From the NCBI RefSeq assembly GCF_013408565.1, contig NZ_JACBZX010000001.1, forward strand, positions 2,852,001 through 2,916,000: a DNA stretch of 64,000 nucleotides, given 5' to 3'. Below, piece after piece: positions 22,768 through 31,041 of this stretch. The DNA comes from Janibacter alkaliphilus (GTDB taxonomy: Bacteria > Actinomycetota > Actinomycetes > Actinomycetales > Dermatophilaceae). Made by a program: the position numbers and the translations under genes. The notes below the pieces were generated by a model that saw nothing but the letters and a program-made list of their open reading frames with translations, did no database searches and was not told the DNA's origin. Numbering within the stretch: position 1 is the first letter of the stretch; the number at the start of each line of letters is the position of its first letter.

Positions 22768-24740
22768 GGCGTCCCCTGCGTCGAGCGCTGGGCCGCCTGC
22801 TCGGAGTAGGCGGTGACCAGACGGCGGTACCCCGGGTCCCGCGCCAGCAGCTCCTCGTGGCTCCCGACGTCGACCACCCGGCCCTGCTCGAGGTGGACCA
22901 CCTCGTCGGCCAGGGCGATGGTGGAGAGGCGGTAGGCGACGAGCAGCACCGTGGTCCCGGCGCTCTCGTGCCTGGCGCCCGCACCCGGGGACGGGCGCTC
23001 CCCCAGCCCGCGGAGGATGGCCAGCTCGACCTCGGGGTCGACCGCCGAGGTGGCGTCGTCCAGGACGAGCAGCCGCGGGTCGCGGACCAGCGCACGGGCC
23101 AGCGCGACCCGCTGCCGCTGCCCGCCGGACAGCGTCGTGCCACGCTCGCCCACCGGGGTGTCCAGGCCGCTCGGCAGGGCGTCGACGAAGCCGTCGGCGC
23201 GGGCCACCCGCAGCGCCTCGCGGACCGCGGCCTCGTCGATCGGCTCGCCCAGGGTGATGTTGCCCCGGACGGTGTCGTCGAAGAGGAAGGTCTGCTGCGG
23301 CACCAGGGCCACCGCACCAGGCACCTGGCCGTCGGCGAGCTCGCGGGCGTCGACGCCGTCCAGGCGCACCGTGCCGGCGGTGGGGTCGACGAGCCGGGCG
23401 ACCAGCTCGACGAGGGTCGACTTGCCGGAGCCGGTGGCGCCGACCACCGCGACCGTGCGACCGGGAGCGATCCGCAGGCTGACGTCGCGCAACGCGTCGC
23501 GACGTCGCCGGTCGACAGGGTGGTCCGGACCGGCGTCCATGTCGCCGACCTGGCCGGACCCGCCCTCCGCGGGACGGGCGTCACCCGTGCTCCCGTCCGC
23601 CAGGTCGGCCCGCGGCGAGCTCTCGTAGCGGTAGCTCACCCGGTCCAGCTCGACCGCCAGGCCGCCACCGTCCGGCAGCCGCCGCTCCCCGAAGGTCATC
23701 TCGCCCTCGGCGGCCAGCACGGCAGCCACCCGGTCCCAGGCCACCACCGAGCGCGGCACCTCCCCCAGCACCCACCCGATCGAGCGCACCGGGAAGGCCA
23801 GCAGGGCGATGAGGAAGGCCACCTGGACCACCTCACCGGCGGTCATCGCGCCGCTGCCGACGCGCTGGGTGCCGACGGCGAGCACCAGCAGGGTGCCGAT
23901 CTGCGGGATCGCCTCGACCACCGGCTCGAAGACGCCGCGCACCCGACCGACGTCGACGTTGGCGCCGCGCAGCCGGTCGACGACGGCGCCGAAGCGGGCG
24001 CTCTCCCGCCCTTCGGCACCCATCGCCTTGACCACGAGCGCCGCGTCGAAGGACTCGTGGGCCACCTCGCTCACCTCGGCCCGCAGGCGCTGGCTGCGGG
24101 CGGCGAGCGGGGCCATGTAGCGCTGGTAGACGGCGTTCACCACCAGCAGCAGCGGGAAGACCAGGCCACCGACCAGGGCCATCACCGGGTCGACGAGCAG
24201 CATCTGGACGATGCCGAAGGCGAGCATGGTGAGCACCCCGAGCGCCATCGGCAGCGGCATGAAGATGAACCAGGTGGACTCCACGTCGGTGTGCGCGTTG
24301 GAGAGCAGCTGGCCCGACGGGTGCCGGTGGTGCCAGGAGAGCGGCAGCCGCAGGTACTGCCGGGTCACCCGGCGGCGGTCGTGCGCGGCCGCGGCGAACA
24401 TCGTCATCGCTCCACCGATCCGACGCATCACCACGCCCACCGTCGCCGCCAGCACCACCCCGCCGACGATGCCGAGGATGGCCAGCAGGGTGCTCGGGTC
24501 AGCCTCCCCCGCGGTCACCGCGGGGGTGACCTGGTGCTCGGTGACGTGGCCGACCGCCCAGGCGATGAGCGAGGTCGCGGCACCGTAGAGGGCGCTGCCG
24601 ACGACGGCCACCGCGAAGGGGGCCGGCGCCTGACGCACACCACGGGCGATGATGCCGCCGGCCCGTCGCAGCGACACCTGACGGCGCAGCGACGCGTCCC
24701 GACCCTGCGACGCCCGACCCTGGCCACCGCCCTCCGCCAC
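22764..24740 (-). CDS. ABC exporter half-transporter, degenerate NBD
   Basis: A 658-residue fused permease/ATPase, partner of the next gene. Walker A GATGSGKST (434-442) and LSGGQ (537-541) are canonical. The catalytic glutamate is replaced by Asp562 (LVLDDATSAVD) and the H-loop histidine by Tyr603 (VAYRLST). A charged insert of about 45 residues (ADLADGSTGDARPAEGG onward) separates the first NBD strand from Walker A. It starts at GTG 24740 behind a strong AGGAGGAGG site. The gene is divergent from the TIGR03085-type gene. Confidence 0.92.
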   Translation of the reverse strand: MAEGGGQGRASQGRDASLRRQVSLRRAGGIIARGVRQAPAPFAVAVVGSALYGAATSLIAWAVGHVTEHQVTPAVTAGEADPSTLLAILGIVGGVVLAATVGVVMRRIGGAMTMFAAAAHDRRRVTRQYLRLPLSWHHRHPSGQLLSNAHTDVESTWFIFMPLPMALGVLTMLAFGIVQMLLVDPVMALVGGLVFPLLLVVNAVYQRYMAPLAARSQRLRAEVSEVAHESFDAALVVKAMGAEGRESARFGAVVDRLRGANVDVGRVRGVFEPVVEAIPQIGTLLVLAVGTQRVGSGAMTAGEVVQVAFLIALLAFPVRSIGWVLGEVPRSVVAWDRVAAVLAAEGEMTFGERRLPDGGGLAVELDRVSYRYESSPRADLADGSTGDARPAEGGSGQVGDMDAGPDHPVDRRRRDALRDVSLRIAPGRTVAVVGATGSGKSTLVELVARLVDPTAGTVRLDGVDARELADGQVPGAVALVPQQTFLFDDTVRGNITLGEPIDEAAVREALRVARADGFVDALPSGLDTPVGERGTTLSGGQRQRVALARALVRDPRLLVLDDATSAVDPEVELAILRGLGERPSPGAGARHESAGTTVLLVAYRLSTIALADEVVHLEQGRVVDVGSHEELLARDPGYRRLVTAYSEQAAQRSTQGTP

Positions 24741-24818
24741 GTGGCCTCCTCCTGGTTCGCCGTGCTGCCGTCGCCGTGCTGCGGGCCCGGATCACCTGCA
24801 GGTCCGGGATGCAGCGGC

Positions 24819-24824
24819 TACCCT
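24819..24824 (+). promoter_or_regulatory. Candidate -10 element of TIGR03085-type gene
   Basis: TACCCT here would start transcription near 24831, downstream of the ATG at 24828. This supports the GTG at 24867 as the real start, with a leader of about 36 nt. Confidence 0.4.
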
Positions 24825-24866
24825 GCCATGTCAGACCGACAGCCCCGGTCCCGATGGAGGCATGCC

Positions 24867-25505
24867 GTGGCGCACCTCGCCCGTACCGAGCGCGACGCGC
24901 TCTGCGACACCCTCGTGCAGGCCGGCCCTGAGGCCCCCACCCTCAGCGGTCGCTGGCTGGCGGCCGACCTCGCCGCGCACCTCATCGTGCGGGAGGGACG
25001 CCCGGACCTGGCCGCCGGGGTGGCGCTGCCGCCGCTGTCCGGTCGTACCGATCGGGCCATGGAGCGGCTGGTGCGCGAGACCCCCTTCGCCGACCTCGTG
25101 GAGCGGGTCCGCTCCGGTCCTCCGGCCTGGCACCCCACCCGGCTGACGCCGGTCGACGAGATGGTCAACCTCGTCGAGATGTTCGTCCACCACGAGGACG
25201 TCCGCCGTGGCGGTGACGACGCCTCCCCGCGTCGATTGGCTCCGGCGATGACGCACGCGCTGGGGGCCCGGCTGCGGCTCATGGGTCCGCTGCTGGCCCG
25301 GGGTGTCACCGGCGTCTCGATCCACCTCGTCACGCCGACCCGGCGCACCCGGCTGGGTCGCGGCCAGGACCCCGTCGTGGAGATCCACGGGCAGCCCGGC
25401 GAGCTGCTGCTCTTCCTCTTCGGGCGGCGCGAGGTCGCCGAGGTGGAGCTGGTCGGCGACCCGGTCTCCGTGCAGACGCTGTGGGATGCCCCGCTGGGGA
25501 TGTGA
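24867..25505 (+). CDS. TIGR03085-type metal-binding/maleylpyruvate isomerase-like protein
   Basis: A 212-residue protein beginning AHLARTERDALCDTLVQAGPEAP, then LAADLAAHLIVREGRPD and NLVEMFVHHEDVRRG. These histidine-containing helices define the TIGR03085 family, in the DinB/mycothiol-dependent maleylpyruvate isomerase-like superfamily. Such proteins are often mycothiol-linked, but this one has no assigned reaction. I chose GTG 24867 because GGAGG lies 6 bases upstream and the family normally starts there; ATG 24828 would add 13 residues. It converges with hisF. Confidence 0.82.
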   Translation: MAHLARTERDALCDTLVQAGPEAPTLSGRWLAADLAAHLIVREGRPDLAAGVALPPLSGRTDRAMERLVRETPFADLVERVRSGPPAWHPTRLTPVDEMVNLVEMFVHHEDVRRGGDDASPRRLAPAMTHALGARLRLMGPLLARGVTGVSIHLVTPTRRTRLGRGQDPVVEIHGQPGELLLFLFGRREVAEVELVGDPVSVQTLWDAPLGM

Positions 25506-25529
25506 GCGACCGCTGCGGCGCGGGTGGGG

Positions 25530-26318
25530 TCAGTCGGCGCGGCCGTGGCGCACCGGGTACCCCGCCTCGCCGAGGGCGTCCTTGACCTCGCCGATGCCGA
25601 CCTCGCCGAAGTGGAAGATGCTGGCCGCGAGCACCGCGTCGGCCCCCGCGGCCACCGCGGGCGGGAAGTGCTCCGCCGCACCGGCGCCGCCGCTGGCGAT
25701 CACCGGGACGGCGACCTGCGGGCGCACCTGGGCGATGAGGTCGAGGTCGAAGCCCGCCTTGGTGCCGTCGGCGTCCATCGAGTTGAGCAGGATCTCGCCG
25801 GCCCCGAGCTCGGCCGCGCGGGCGCACCACTCCAGGGCGTCGATACCCGTCCCGCGCCGACCGCCGTGGGTGGTGACCTCGAAGTCGGCGGTGGGCCGCC
25901 CGTCGTCGCCGCGCCGCCGCCGCACGTCGGCGGAGAGCACGAGCACCTGGGCACCGAAGCGGTCGGCGACCTCGGCCACCAGCTCGGGCCGGGCGATGGC
26001 AGCGGTGTTGACCCCGACCTTGTCGGCGCCGCAGCGCAGCAGCCGGTCGACGTCGTCGACGGTGCGCACCCCACCACCGACGGTGAGCGGGATGAAGACC
26101 TGCTCGGCGGTGCGGCCGACGACGTCGTAGGTGGTCGCCCGGTCGCCGCTGCTGGCGGTCACGTCGAGGAAGGTCAGCTCGTCGGCACCGGCCGCGCCGT
26201 AGGCCCGGGCCAGCTCGACCGGATCACCGGCGTCACGGAGGTTCTCGAAGTTGACGCCCTTGACGACACGCCCGGCGTCGACGTCGAGACAGGGGATGAC
26301 ACGGACGGCGAGCGGCAC
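25530..26318 (-). CDS. hisF: Imidazole glycerol phosphate synthase cyclase subunit
   Basis: A 262-residue TIM barrel closing the imidazole ring with ammonia delivered by HisH. The catalytic aspartates are in [17 protein letters not shown] and [10 protein letters not shown]; phosphate loops occur at [11 protein letters not shown] and [12 protein letters not shown]. The stretch [14 protein letters not shown] replaces the more usual SVDARR form but keeps the aspartate. HisH, HisA and HisB are not here. Start GTG 26318 has TAGATT 6 bases upstream, so it is probably leaderless and transcribed alone. Confidence 0.97.
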   Translation of the reverse strand: MPLAVRVIPCLDVDAGRVVKGVNFENLRDAGDPVELARAYGAAGADELTFLDVTASSGDRATTYDVVGRTAEQVFIPLTVGGGVRTVDDVDRLLRCGADKVGVNTAAIARPELVAEVADRFGAQVLVLSADVRRRRGDDGRPTADFEVTTHGGRRGTGIDALEWCARAAELGAGEILLNSMDADGTKAGFDLDLIAQVRPQVAVPVIASGGAGAAEHFPPAVAAGADAVLAASIFHFGEVGIGEVKDALGEAGYPVRHGRAD

Positions 26319-26324
26319 CCGGCC

Positions 26325-26330
26325 AATCTA
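26325..26330 (-). promoter_or_regulatory. Candidate -10 element of hisF (leaderless)
   Basis: TAGATT on the minus strand, 6 bases before the hisF GTG. Confidence 0.5.
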
Positions 26331-26436
26331 CCCGGCACCCTCCGAGCCGCTCTCGTCCTCCCCAGCCCCGCCGCGGTCACCGCGTCGCCGCATCCGGGGG
26401 CGGCCCTACCCCCGCCTCGGTGTCGGCACCCGCCGC

Positions 26437-26442
26437 TAGCCT
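26437..26442 (+). promoter_or_regulatory. Candidate -10 element of P-loop kinase gene (leaderless)
   Basis: TAGCCT, 8 bases before the GTG at 26451, divergent from the hisF promoter in the same 132-bp gap. Confidence 0.45.
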
Positions 26443-26450
26443 CACCCCCT

Positions 26451-27056
26451 GTGGGAGCCGAGACCGAGCAGGCCGCCGACCCGGCGCACGTGGACGCCGT
26501 CCTGGCCCGGGCGCGCACGTCGGTCCCGGCGTGCGGTCCGGTGACCGTCGTCGCGCTCGACGGACGCAGCGGGTCGGGCAAGACCACGCTCGGGTCGGCC
26601 GTGGCCGATGCGTGGGGCGCTCCCCTGCTGCACATGGACGAGATCTATCCCGGCTGGGACGGGCTGGCGGCCTCGGTCGGGGTGCTCGAGGAGCAGGTGC
26701 TGGCGCCCCTGGCACGGGGCGAACGGCCCGAGTACCGGCGCTGGGACTGGACGCACGACCGCTGGGGACCGCTGCGCCGGCTCCCGGCCGAGGACCGGCT
26801 GGTCGTCGAGGGCTGCGGCGTCGCCGTCCGACCGGCCGGAGACCGGGCGGCCGTGCGGGTGTGGCTGGAGGCGCCCCGCGTCCTTCGTCAGCGGCGGGGT
26901 CTCTCCCGGGACGGCGAGGCCTACCGGCCGCACTGGCAGCGCTGGGCCGCCCAGGAGGACGCCCTCTTCGCCGCGGACGGGACCCGCGAGCGTGCCCACC
27001 TCGTGCTGCGCACCGGGGCCGACGCCCCAGGTGGCACCCAGCCGGAGCAGGGATGA
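26451..27056 (+). CDS. Uridine-kinase-like P-loop ATPase
   Basis: A 201-residue protein with Walker A GRSGSGKTTL near residue 40, LLHMDEIYPGWDGL (substrate-side acidic loop), and YRRWDWTHDRW followed by LVVEGCGV (Walker B-like strand). This is the actinobacterial uridine kinase/AAA-type family resembling Udk and shikimate kinase. Substrate is uncertain. The start GTG 26451 fits the promoter; an ORF continuing upstream runs through hisF antisense and is not real. The next gene starts 7 bp after its stop, so they are probably cotranscribed. Confidence 0.78.
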   Translation: MGAETEQAADPAHVDAVLARARTSVPACGPVTVVALDGRSGSGKTTLGSAVADAWGAPLLHMDEIYPGWDGLAASVGVLEEQVLAPLARGERPEYRRWDWTHDRWGPLRRLPAEDRLVVEGCGVAVRPAGDRAAVRVWLEAPRVLRQRRGLSRDGEAYRPHWQRWAAQEDALFAADGTRERAHLVLRTGADAPGGTQPEQG

Positions 27057-27063
27057 TGGACCG

Positions 27064-28188
27064 GTGAGCATCCGCGCCGAGGTGAGAGCCCTGACCCCCC
27101 GGTCGAGCTGGCGCACCCGGGTGGCCCGGGTGCGGGACCGCTCGGCCCGGCTGGCCACCTCCGCGGTGGGGGCGGCCCTGGCCTGGTGGTTCGCCCGGGA
27201 CGTGCTGGACCACCCGCAGCCCTTCTTCGCGCCGGTGACCGTGCTGGTCACGCTCGGCCTGAGCTACGGGCAGCGGCTGCGCCGGGTCCTCGAGCTGGTC
27301 GTCGGGGTGGCCGTCGGGGTCGGCATCGGGGACCTCTTCGTGGCCATCTTCGGCACCGGCGTGTGGCAGATCAGCCTGGTCGCCTTCGTCGCCATGTCGA
27401 TCACCACCTTCCTCGGGGCCGGTCCGCTGCTCTCGGTGCAGGCCGGCGTGCAGGGGGTGATCGTGACGACCCTGGTCGCCGCGCCGGACCAGGCCTTCAG
27501 CCGGTGGGTCGACGCGCTCGTCGGTGGGGTCATCGCCATCGTGCTGGCCACGCTCGCGCCGGCCGCGCCGGTGCGCCGGCCGCGGCGGGCGGCCGCGGAG
27601 TTCGTCGACGAGATCGGCGAGATCATGCGGGAGATCGGCGAGGCGCTGCGCTCGCGCGACGAGGTCGCGGCGACCCGGGCGCTGCGCCGGGCCCGGGACA
27701 CCGAGGAGCGGCTGAGCACCCTGCGCACCACCGCCGACGAAGGGCTGGAGGTAGCCGCGATCTCGCCGCTGCACCACCGCCGCCGCCAGGAGGTGCGGGC
27801 GATCGCCGACCTCATCACCCCGCTGGACCGCTGCGTGCGCAACCTGAGGGTGGTCGCGCGGCGGGCCGGGGTCGCCATCCGGGCGGACGAGACCGTGCCG
27901 GACTCCTACATCGACCTGCTCAGTCGGCTGGCGGACGTGGTCACCGCGATGAGCGAACGGATCGACGAGCAGCAGGTCCCCGACTTCGCCCGGGAGGGGC
28001 TGACCGAGATCGCCGACGACAGCCGCGCGGGCGAACCGGGGGCCAGCCTGTCCGCCGAGCTCATGCGGGCCCAGATCCGGTCGATGTGCGTGGACCTGCT
28101 CATGCTCACCGGGCGCACCCACGACGAGGCCAGCACCGACCTCATCCCGAAGGTGGATCCGGCTCCCCGCAGCCCGGACCAGCCGTAG
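27064..28188 (+). CDS. FUSC-family (aromatic acid exporter-like) membrane protein
   Basis: A 374-residue protein with an N-terminal membrane half of about six short spans (residues 30-170) and a soluble helical half. ALAWWFARDVLDHPQPFFAPVT and LSYGQRLRRVLELVVGVAVG are typical of the FUSC/aromatic acid exporter group. The C-terminal region is rich in helix-forming Arg/Glu/Leu. Transport of small aromatic acids is known for relatives; the substrate here is not known. Starts at GTG 27064. The stop is followed by the dyad repeat array. Confidence 0.8.
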   Translation: MSIRAEVRALTPRSSWRTRVARVRDRSARLATSAVGAALAWWFARDVLDHPQPFFAPVTVLVTLGLSYGQRLRRVLELVVGVAVGVGIGDLFVAIFGTGVWQISLVAFVAMSITTFLGAGPLLSVQAGVQGVIVTTLVAAPDQAFSRWVDALVGGVIAIVLATLAPAAPVRRPRRAAAEFVDEIGEIMREIGEALRSRDEVAATRALRRARDTEERLSTLRTTADEGLEVAAISPLHHRRRQEVRAIADLITPLDRCVRNLRVVARRAGVAIRADETVPDSYIDLLSRLADVVTAMSERIDEQQVPDFAREGLTEIADDSRAGEPGASLSAELMRAQIRSMCVDLLMLTGRTHDEASTDLIPKVDPAPRSPDQP

Positions 28189-28203
28189 CCCCACCCCCGT
28201 AAT

Positions 28204-28442
28204 AGCCCGGGCAGCTGCGCACCCACCCCGCAATTACCCGGGCAGTTGCGCAGAGGGCGGAATCTGCCCGGGCAGTTGCGCAGCTTCCCCCACAAAAGCC
28301 CGGGCAGCTGCGCACCCACCCCCGCAAAAGCCCGGGCAGTTGCGCACCCACCCCCGCAAGTACCCGGGCAGTTGCGCACGGGGGTCGTCAACTGCCCGGG
28401 CAGTTGCGCACCCACCTCGCAATTTGCCCGGGCAGTTGCGAA
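28204..28442. repeat. Eight-copy dyad repeat array, about 31-32 bp period
   Basis: The core CCCGGGCAG(C/T)TGCGCA begins at 28206, 28237, 28267, 28299, 28331, 28363, 28395 and 28427, with the last copy ending GCGAA. Spacing is 31, 30, 32, 32, 32, 32 and 32 bp. In most copies the core is the right half of a dyad GCAA-N3-CCCGGG-N3-TTGC; the copy at 28389-28406 is a perfect 18-bp palindrome. Linkers are CGCACCCACCCC-like or unrelated. The array fills the gap between convergent stops at 28188 and 28464. Short frames through it give repetitive CPGxL peptides and are not genes. Confidence 0.9.
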
Positions 28443-28463
28443 GGGGACGCGGGGTCAGGGTCG

Positions 28464-28895
28464 TCAGGCGGGGGGCTGGGCGATGAGGTCGGCGAGCCGC
28501 TCGGCCTCCAGGACGGCGTCGGTTCCGTCGGCCCGCTGGATCGCCATCACGGCCAGGTCGTCGCCGTCGGCGAGGTCGAGCCGGGGCCAGGGCATCCCCC
28601 CGGAGAAGCGCACCGCCTCGATCTCGGGCCACGGCACGAGCCGACCCGGCCCGATGTTGCGCACCCACAGGCCCTCGCCGCGGGGTTCGGCGCGGATCGT
28701 GGCGTAGCGGGACATCAGGCCGGCGATCGCGGCGCCCATCGCGGTGATCATCACCCGGTCGACGAGCTGGTACTTCTCCGGCAGCAGCACCGCCAGCACG
28801 ATCGCCGCGACCAGCACGACGACGCCGACGATCACCGGCACCACCCGGCCCCGGCGCGGGCGGAAGACGTGCGTGGGCACGTCCGCGGCGGTCAC
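28464..28895 (-). CDS. Small membrane protein with PH-like domain, hisG-linked
   Basis: A 143-residue protein. THVFRPRRGRVVPVIVG leads into two spans (about 18-40 and 48-66), then a PH-like domain with GLWVRNIGPGRLVPWPEIEAVRF and LAVMAIQRADG. A PH domain protein directly after hisG is usual in actinobacteria; its function is unknown. The GTG at 28895 overlaps the hisG stop as GTGA, so it is translated with hisG. Confidence 0.8.
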   Translation of the reverse strand: MTAADVPTHVFRPRRGRVVPVIVGVVVLVAAIVLAVLLPEKYQLVDRVMITAMGAAIAGLMSRYATIRAEPRGEGLWVRNIGPGRLVPWPEIEAVRFSGGMPWPRLDLADGDDLAVMAIQRADGTDAVLEAERLADLIAQPPA

Positions 28896-29731
28896 AGCCG
28901 GCACGCGGTGATCTCGGTGACGAGGATCGCCCGGGCGCCCAGGTCGTAGAGCTCGTCCATGATCTGGTTGGTCCGCCCGCGCGGCACCATCGCCCGCACC
29001 GCGGTCCACTCGGTGTCGTGCAGCGCGGCCACGGTCGGCGACTCCAGGCCGGGGGTGAGCTCGACCGCCTGGTCCACCAGCGTGACCGGGCAGTCGTAGT
29101 CGAGCATGACGTACTCGCGGGCGCGCACCACCCCGGTCAGCCGGCGGTGCAGCACGTCCAGTCCCCGGGCATCGGCGTCCGGGGCGCTGATGAGCACCGC
29201 CTCGCTGCGCAGGATCGGGTCGCCGAAGACGGTCAGCCCCTGGTTGCGCAGCGTCGTGCCGGTCTCGACGACGTCGGCGATGGCGTCGGCGACTCCGAGC
29301 ATGATCGCGGTCTCGACGGCCCCGTCGAGCCGGACCACCTCGGCGTCGACCCCGGCACCCCTCAGGTGGTCGGCGACCAGCGTCGCGTAGGAGGTGGCCA
29401 CCCGGCGGCCCTGCAGGTCGCCGACCTGCGAGACCTCGCCGGCGCGGGCCGCGAAGCGGAAGGTGGAGCCGCCGAAGCCCAGCCCCATCACCTCGCCGGC
29501 GGTCGAGCCGGAGTCCAGCAGCAGGTCACGGCCGGTGACCCCGGCGTCGACCTGACCGCGGCCGACGTAGAGCGCCACGTCGCGGGGGCGCAGGTAGAAG
29601 AACTCGACCCCGTTGTCGGGGTCGGCCACGACCAGCTCCTTGCTGTCGCGGCGCACGCGGTAGCCCGACTCGCGGAGCATCTCCACGGTGGGCTCGGACA
29701 GGGACCCCTTGTTGGGGACGGCGATGCGCAT
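28892..29731 (-). CDS. hisG: ATP phosphoribosyltransferase (long form)
   Basis: A 279-residue first enzyme of histidine synthesis. MRIAVPNKGSLSEP, DAGVTGRDLLLD, the PRPP loop region ADVVETGTTLRNQGL and the C-terminal regulatory domain (TVAALHDTEWTAVRAMV and IMDELYDLGARAILV) identify the long, self-regulated HisG that needs no HisZ. It is inhibited by histidine in relatives. ATG 29731 has GAGG upstream, 8 bp after the hisE stop. The frame extends further upstream but that part is antisense-like. Confidence 0.97.
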   Translation of the reverse strand: MRIAVPNKGSLSEPTVEMLRESGYRVRRDSKELVVADPDNGVEFFYLRPRDVALYVGRGQVDAGVTGRDLLLDSGSTAGEVMGLGFGGSTFRFAARAGEVSQVGDLQGRRVATSYATLVADHLRGAGVDAEVVRLDGAVETAIMLGVADAIADVVETGTTLRNQGLTVFGDPILRSEAVLISAPDADARGLDVLHRRLTGVVRAREYVMLDYDCPVTLVDQAVELTPGLESPTVAALHDTEWTAVRAMVPRGRTNQIMDELYDLGARAILVTEITACRL

Positions 29732-29739
29732 GGTCGACC

Positions 29740-30003
29740 TCAGAGGTGGGCGTAGACGTCGTCGAGGCTCAGGTCGGCGTCGAGCATGAGCACCTGCAGG
29801 TGGTAGAGCAGCTGGCTGATCTCCTCGGCCAGCTCCTCCCGGCTCTGGTACTCCGCGGCCATCCACACCTCGGCGGCCTCCTCGACCACCTTCTTGCCGA
29901 TGGCGTGCGTCCCGGCGTCCAGCGCGGCGACCGTGCCGGAGCCCTCAGGGCGGCTCGCCGCCTTCTCCCGGAGCTCCTCGAAGAGGGCGTCGAAGGTCTT
30001 CAC
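29740..30003 (-). CDS. hisE: Phosphoribosyl-ATP pyrophosphatase
   Basis: An 87-residue all-helical MazG-like enzyme, step two of histidine synthesis. [20 protein letters not shown] and [15 protein letters not shown] contain the E-E-x-x-E and D/E metal-binding helices. Starts at GTG 30003 with TACCCT 6 bases upstream. It is followed by hisG in one operon. Confidence 0.96.
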   Translation of the reverse strand: MKTFDALFEELREKAASRPEGSGTVAALDAGTHAIGKKVVEEAAEVWMAAEYQSREELAEEISQLLYHLQVLMLDADLSLDDVYAHL

Positions 30004-30009
30004 GGCCCC

Positions 30010-30015
30010 AGGGTA
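30010..30015 (-). promoter_or_regulatory. Candidate -10 element of hisE (leaderless)
   Basis: TACCCT on the minus strand, 6 bases before the hisE GTG. Confidence 0.5.
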
Positions 30016-30026
30016 CGGGGCGCGGC

Positions 30027-30818
30027 TCACGCCTTCGCCATCCGGTCGCCTCCCCCGGATCCCGGCGCATCCGGGTCCTCGCCGCGCTCGGCGGCGCCAC
30101 GGGTGGCGGCCACCCAGCGGGTGAAGCCGTAGAGGACGAAGGCGCCGTAGAAGATGTACATCACCGCGGTCGGCACGTAGCCGGTGGCGAAGCCCAGCGG
30201 CACCCCGACGAGGTCGACGGCGATCCAGGCGAGCCAGAACTCGTTCCACCCGCGGGCCATCATGTACGTCGCCAGCATCGAGCCCACGAAGATCCAGGCG
30301 TCGCACCAGAAGTACCACCACTCCGGCTGCCAGTACGGGTTCGGCGAGGCCTCCCAGAGGCGGACGAAGACCTCGTGGGCGAGCACAGTGCCCCCGGCCC
30401 AGACGGCGATCACCGCCACCCGCTCGCCGGGGCGGGCCCAGCGGGGCACGATCGCCGCGCCGTCGTCGCCGGTGCCGGCCTGCTGGCGGGCCCGGCGGTG
30501 CTGGGTCCAGCGCCACCAGCCGTAGATGCTCGTGATGATGAAGAAGACCTGCCGCCCGGCCTGGCCGAAGAGCGGGATGCGCTCGTCGGCGCCGAAGAGC
30601 GCCCCGAGGTAGACCGCGAAGAGGATGATGTTGGCGCTGATCCCGACCGGCCAGGCCCACACCCACCGCTTCATCCCGAGGTAGGCGCTGGCGATGCCGA
30701 TGAGGATGCCGAGGGTCTCCAGGTAGGAGACGTCGTAGCCGCCGACCGTGGCGTGCGCGGCGATGAGCTGCTGGAAGAGGTTCTGCTCGGGGTCGGCCGC
30801 GAGCACGAGCGAGGGCAT
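30027..30818 (-). CDS. ribM: PnuC-family vitamin transporter, riboflavin type (RibM/PnuX)
   Basis: A 263-residue protein with about eight spans. [48 protein letters not shown] and WVAATRG-type ends match the PnuC/NMN transporter family. The gene is preceded by an FMN riboswitch, which would not control nicotinamide riboside uptake. This matches actinobacterial RibM/PnuX, a riboflavin facilitator. Riboflavin specificity is therefore inferred from regulation. ATG 30818 has AAGGA upstream, 16 bp beyond the riboswitch P1 stem. hisE follows 23 bp later but has its own promoter. Confidence 0.85.
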   Translation of the reverse strand: MPSLVLAADPEQNLFQQLIAAHATVGGYDVSYLETLGILIGIASAYLGMKRWVWAWPVGISANIILFAVYLGALFGADERIPLFGQAGRQVFFIITSIYGWWRWTQHRRARQQAGTGDDGAAIVPRWARPGERVAVIAVWAGGTVLAHEVFVRLWEASPNPYWQPEWWYFWCDAWIFVGSMLATYMMARGWNEFWLAWIAVDLVGVPLGFATGYVPTAVMYIFYGAFVLYGFTRWVAATRGAAERGEDPDAPGSGGGDRMAKA

Positions 30819-30833
30819 GGCAGGTCCTTGTCC

Positions 30834-30964
30834 GCACGCCCTCTCCCGTCCGGACTGTCACCGTCGGCCCTGGTGTCGCACCAGAGTTCACCGGCTGCGT
30901 CGGGCAGCCGGGTCGCGGGCTCATCACCGCCGGTTCGGAATCTCACCGAGTCACGAGGTCGTGC
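30834..30964 (-). promoter_or_regulatory. FMN riboswitch (RFN element)
   Basis: The minus-strand RNA has the RFN conserved blocks in order: GGTGAGATTCCGAACCGGCGGT, then GAGCCCGCGA, then CCGGTGAACTCTGGTG, then GCCGACGGTGACAGTCCGGA. GCACGACCTC at the 5' end pairs with GAGGGCGTGC at the 3' end to close P1. The ribosome site of ribM lies directly after P1, so control of translation is likely. Confidence 0.93.
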
Positions 30965-31041
30965 CGGGCCATCCTCCCCGGCGGCCGCGTCCCTCGGCAA
31001 ACCGGTGGCGCGCCGGTGGCCCGCTGGCCAAGGATGGGGCG

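Noticed and set aside
27906..28415. Leftward reading frame with repeated CPG/AQLPG peptides
   Set aside because: It is produced by translating the intergenic dyad array, overlaps the FUSC gene antisense, and has no start signal or domain.
28204..28442. CRISPR array
   Set aside because: The repeat core is only about 16 bp, the intervals are 14-16 bp, linkers share sequence, and no cas gene is present.
30027..30818. Nicotinamide riboside transporter PnuC
   Set aside because: The FMN riboswitch directly upstream points to riboflavin (RibM/PnuX) instead.
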